Origin: an uncultured Erysipelotrichaceae bacterium
Lineage (GTDB): Bacteria; Bacillota_I; Bacilli_A; RF39; UBA660
Direction of reading: 5' to 3'
NCBI GenBank assembly: GCA_902795675.1
Contig: CADBLZ010000025.1
Location: 1-8,499, forward strand
DNA length: 8,499 nt
Positions within the stretch are counted from its first letter, which is position 1, and the number at the start of each line of letters is the position of its first letter. Below, piece by piece: positions 6,212 through 8,499 of the stretch. Below the pieces are notes generated by a model. The model was not told the DNA's origin. It made no database searches and was given only the letters and a program-made list of their open reading frames with translations. Made by a program: the position numbers and the translations under genes.

Positions 6212-6239
6212 TTGATAACGAACAAATATATGATATAAT
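6212..6239 (+). promoter_or_regulatory. uvrA promoter P1
   Basis: TTGATA (6212-6217), a 16-nt spacer and TATAAT (6234-6239) preceded by TGA (6231-6233) make a strong extended -10 promoter with a predicted start near 6246. Ten bases, ATGATATAAT, are identical to the uvrB promoter (511-520). The spacer carries CGAAC (6219-6223), which resembles one half of a Gram-positive LexA box, but the second half (ATATG) does not match GTTCG well. Confidence 0.75.
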
Positions 6240-6255
6240 GATAATGCACTAAATA

Positions 6256-6283
6256 TTTACAAATGATGATAAGTTGTTATAAT
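6256..6283 (+). promoter_or_regulatory. uvrA promoter P2
   Basis: TTTACA (6256-6261), a 16-nt spacer and TATAAT (6278-6283) preceded by TGT (6275-6277) form a second extended -10 promoter 44 nt downstream of P1. The predicted start is near 6290, giving a leader of about 20 nt. Confidence 0.75.
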
Positions 6284-6295
6284 ATTTTACGTTAT

Positions 6296-6305
6296 GAGAG
6301 GTGAT
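6296..6305 (+). promoter_or_regulatory. Ribosome binding site of uvrA
   Basis: GAGAGGTGAT is nearly the full complement of the 16S rRNA tail and sits just before the ATG at 6310. It shares AGAGGTGATA with the uvrB leader (532-541), so the two repair genes have matching initiation signals. Confidence 0.8.
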
Positions 6306-6309
6306 ACTT

Positions 6310-8499
6310 ATGGATCAAATAGTTGTTAAAGGTGCTCGTGAAAACAATTTAAAAAATGTTGATATTACCTTACCAAAAAACTCTTTAATTGTTATGACAG
6401 GTGTTTCTGGTAGTGGTAAATCAAGTTTAGCATTTGATACTATTTATGCTGAAGGTCAAAGAAGATATGTTGAATCTTTATCTAGTTATGCTAGGCAATT
6501 CTTAGGTGGTACTAGTAAACCAGATGTTGATTCTATTGAAGGACTTAGTCCATCTATTTCAATTGATCAAAAGAGTACTAATAATAATCCTCGTAGTACA
6601 GTAGGTACTGTAACTGAAATATATGATTATTTTAGATTACTATTTGCTCGTATAGGTGTTCCTCATTGTCCTAATCATCATATTCCGATTAAGAGTCAAA
6701 GTATTGAAGAAATGACTAATAAGATTATGAGTTACCCAGAAGGTACAAAGATTGAAATAATGTCACCAATTGTTAGAGGTGAAAAGGGTACTCATAAAGA
6801 TTTATTTGATGATTTAAGAAAAAAGGGTTTTACAAGAGTTAGAATTAATAAAGAAACTAGAGACTTAAGTGAAGATATTGTCTTAGAAAAGAATAAGAAA
6901 GATAATATTGAAGTTATTGTTGATAGAGTAGTTGTTAGACCTGAAGATAGATCTAGAATATTTGAATCTATTGAACAAGCTAGTAAGTTAGCTGGTGGTA
7001 TGGTTTTATTTAATATCATTGGTGATGAAGAATTATTAATGAGTGAAAACTATGCTTGTATTCATTGTAATTTTAGTTTGCCAAAATTAGAAACAAGAAT
7101 GTTTTCTTTTAACTCACCATTTGGTGCTTGTCCAGAATGTAATGGCTTAGGTTCTAAGAAAAAGGTTTCTGAAGAGTTAATAATGCCTAATATGGATAAA
7201 TCAATTAATAATGGTGGTATTGTTACTTTAACGAAGGATCAAAACATTTTATATACAGAAGTTGAAACAGTAGCTAATTACTATGGTATTGATTTAGATA
7301 TGCCAATTAAAGATATACCTAGAGAGAAACTAGATAAGATTCTTTATGGTAGTGATCGTGTTATGGATTTCAATTATGTTTCTCGTAATGGTAATACAAG
7401 AACTAAGTCTGATTTCTTTGAGGGTATTATTACACAATTAGAAAGAAGATATCTTGAAACATCTGCTGGATGGGTAAGAGAATGGATTGAAGGCTTTATG
7501 GTAGAGATGGAATGCCCATCTTGCCATGGTAAGAGATTAAATAATGATATTTTAAATGTTTTAATAAGTGGTAAATCTATTTATGATATGTGTAATCTAT
7601 CTATTGAAGATTTATATGAATTCTTAAAGAATATTAAACTTAATAAAGAAGAAGCTGAAATAAGTGGTTTATTAGTTAAGGAAATAATTAATAGATTAGA
7701 GTTCTTAAATAATGTTGGTTTAGGATACTTAACTTTAACTAGAGCTGCTGGAACACTTTCTGGTGGTGAAGCTCAACGTATAAGACTAGCTACCCAAATT
7801 GGTAGTAAGTTAAGTGGTGTTTTATATGTACTAGATGAACCAAGTATAGGTCTTCATCAAAGAGATAATGAGAAGTTAATTAATTCTTTAAAAGAGATGA
7901 GAGACTTAGGTAATACATTGATTGTTGTTGAACATGATGAAGACACAATGAAAGCAGCCGATTATTTGGTTGATGTTGGACCTGGTGCTGGTACAGATGG
8001 TGGAAGAATAGTTGCTGCTGGAACACCAGAAGAAGTAATGAAGAATCCAGAATCTTTAACAGGTAAATACTTAAGTGGTAAGTTAAAGATTGATGTACCT
8101 ACTAAGAGAAGAAAAGGTAACGGTAAGTTTATCGAAGTTAAAGGTGCTAAGGAACATAATTTAAAGAACATTAATGTTAAGTTCCCTTTAGGTAAATTTG
8201 TTTGTGTTACTGGTGTATCTGGTTCAGGTAAGAGTACTTTAGTTAATGATATTTTATATAACTCTTTAATGAAGAGTGTTTATAAGTCTAAAGTTATTAT
8301 TGGTGACTGTAAGGATGTTAAGGGTTTAGAACAAGTGGATAAAGTTGTTCATATTTCGCAAGATCCAATTGGTAGAACACCTAGAAGTAATCCAGCAACA
8401 TATGTTGGTGTTTTTGATGATATAAGAGAATTATTTAGTACTACTAAGGAAGCTAAGATAAGAGGTTACGGAAAAGACCGTTTCTCATTCAACGTTAAA
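6310..8499 (+). CDS. uvrA: Excinuclease ABC subunit A, 3' end outside window
   Basis: 730 codons are present with no stop; full-length UvrA is about 940-950 residues, so roughly the last 210-220 lie beyond the right edge. UvrA is the dimeric, DNA-binding ABC-type ATPase that scans for lesions and loads UvrB. Seen: first Walker A GVSGSGKS (31-38); the UvrB-interaction and insertion domains (about 115-245, starting with CPNHH at 120-124); zinc module cysteines CIHC (250-253) and CPEC (274-277) and CPSC (402-405); ABC signature LSGGEAQR (483-490); Walker B VLYVLDEPS (504-512) of the first module; and second Walker A GVSGSGKST (635-643). The visible end, RGYGKDRFSFNVK, is the segment that in the family directly precedes the GGRCE zinc-finger motif, so the frame is open and intact at the edge. 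TGG tryptophans (near residues 392 and 396) support the standard code. It is transcribed from tandem promoters of its own. Confidence 0.97.
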   Translation, partial: MDQIVVKGARENNLKNVDITLPKNSLIVMTGVSGSGKSSLAFDTIYAEGQRRYVESLSSYARQFLGGTSKPDVDSIEGLSPSISIDQKSTNNNPRSTVGTVTEIYDYFRLLFARIGVPHCPNHHIPIKSQSIEEMTNKIMSYPEGTKIEIMSPIVRGEKGTHKDLFDDLRKKGFTRVRINKETRDLSEDIVLEKNKKDNIEVIVDRVVVRPEDRSRIFESIEQASKLAGGMVLFNIIGDEELLMSENYACIHCNFSLPKLETRMFSFNSPFGACPECNGLGSKKKVSEELIMPNMDKSINNGGIVTLTKDQNILYTEVETVANYYGIDLDMPIKDIPREKLDKILYGSDRVMDFNYVSRNGNTRTKSDFFEGIITQLERRYLETSAGWVREWIEGFMVEMECPSCHGKRLNNDILNVLISGKSIYDMCNLSIEDLYEFLKNIKLNKEEAEISGLLVKEIINRLEFLNNVGLGYLTLTRAAGTLSGGEAQRIRLATQIGSKLSGVLYVLDEPSIGLHQRDNEKLINSLKEMRDLGNTLIVVEHDEDTMKAADYLVDVGPGAGTDGGRIVAAGTPEEVMKNPESLTGKYLSGKLKIDVPTKRRKGNGKFIEVKGAKEHNLKNINVKFPLGKFVCVTGVSGSGKSTLVNDILYNSLMKSVYKSKVIIGDCKDVKGLEQVDKVVHISQDPIGRTPRSNPATYVGVFDDIRELFSTTKEAKIRGYGKDRFSFNVK

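Noticed and set aside
6792..7019. Minus-strand open frame within uvrA
   Set aside because: It lies entirely over conserved UvrA coding sequence and shows no start signals.
7962..8171. Second minus-strand open frame within uvrA
   Set aside because: Also a shadow of conserved UvrA sequence; its Leu/Pro-rich translation is typical of antisense readings.
1..8499. CRISPR arrays, insertion sequences, tRNA or rRNA genes, prophage or toxin-antitoxin modules
   Set aside because: No spaced direct repeats, transposase-like frames, cloverleaf-like sequences or matching gene pairs are visible; the gaps between genes are all under 130 nt and filled by promoters and terminators.

Overview
The window is a compact, AT-rich stretch (roughly 30% G+C by eye) of a low-GC Gram-positive type genome. 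The UvrA, UvrB and PpaC sequences are clearly Bacillota-like. Shine-Dalgarno sequences match the Bacillus-type 16S tail (AGAGGTGAT), promoters are consensus sigma-A type, and intrinsic terminators are short hairpins with T-runs. Tryptophan is written TGG in UvrA and the SDR protein, and one gene ends in TGA inside an ATGA overlap, so the standard bacterial code applies and the genome does not use the Mycoplasma code. My best guess is an uncultured or little-studied member of the Bacilli/Erysipelotrichia-like groups; that placement is inference only.

Layout: (1) 1-430, minus strand, a lipoprotein with an acidic linker and an SH3-like domain, cut by the left edge. (2) 431-543, a divergent promoter region. 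(3) 544-2505, uvrB, complete, with its own terminator. (4) 2629-4254, a 541-residue manganese-dependent inorganic pyrophosphatase carrying a CBS-DRTGG-CBS regulatory insert, with its own promoter and terminator. (5) 4294-6183, three overlapping genes read as one operon: a small two-helix membrane protein, a short-chain dehydrogenase/reductase, and a soluble protein I do not recognise. (6) 6184-6309, tandem promoters. (7) 6310-8499, uvrA, cut by the right edge after about three quarters of its length.

UvrB and UvrA act together in nucleotide excision repair: UvrA2 with UvrB finds the lesion, UvrA leaves, and UvrB recruits UvrC. Their genes are commonly adjacent in Bacillota, but here they are separated by four unrelated genes, and each has its own promoter. 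The pyrophosphatase is a housekeeping enzyme that pulls nucleic-acid and other biosynthetic reactions forward, probably under adenine-nucleotide control. The three-gene cassette between ppaC and uvrA is the least explained part of the window.

The architecture is very tight. All three terminators visible overlap the stop codon of the gene they end, the predicted leaders are about 10-21 nt where a single promoter serves the gene, and four of the six promoters seen carry a TGn extended -10 element. There is no tRNA, rRNA, CRISPR array, insertion sequence or prophage signal, and I see no strong evidence of a wholly new system. The unknown operon and the transcription-signal architecture are the parts most worth checking.
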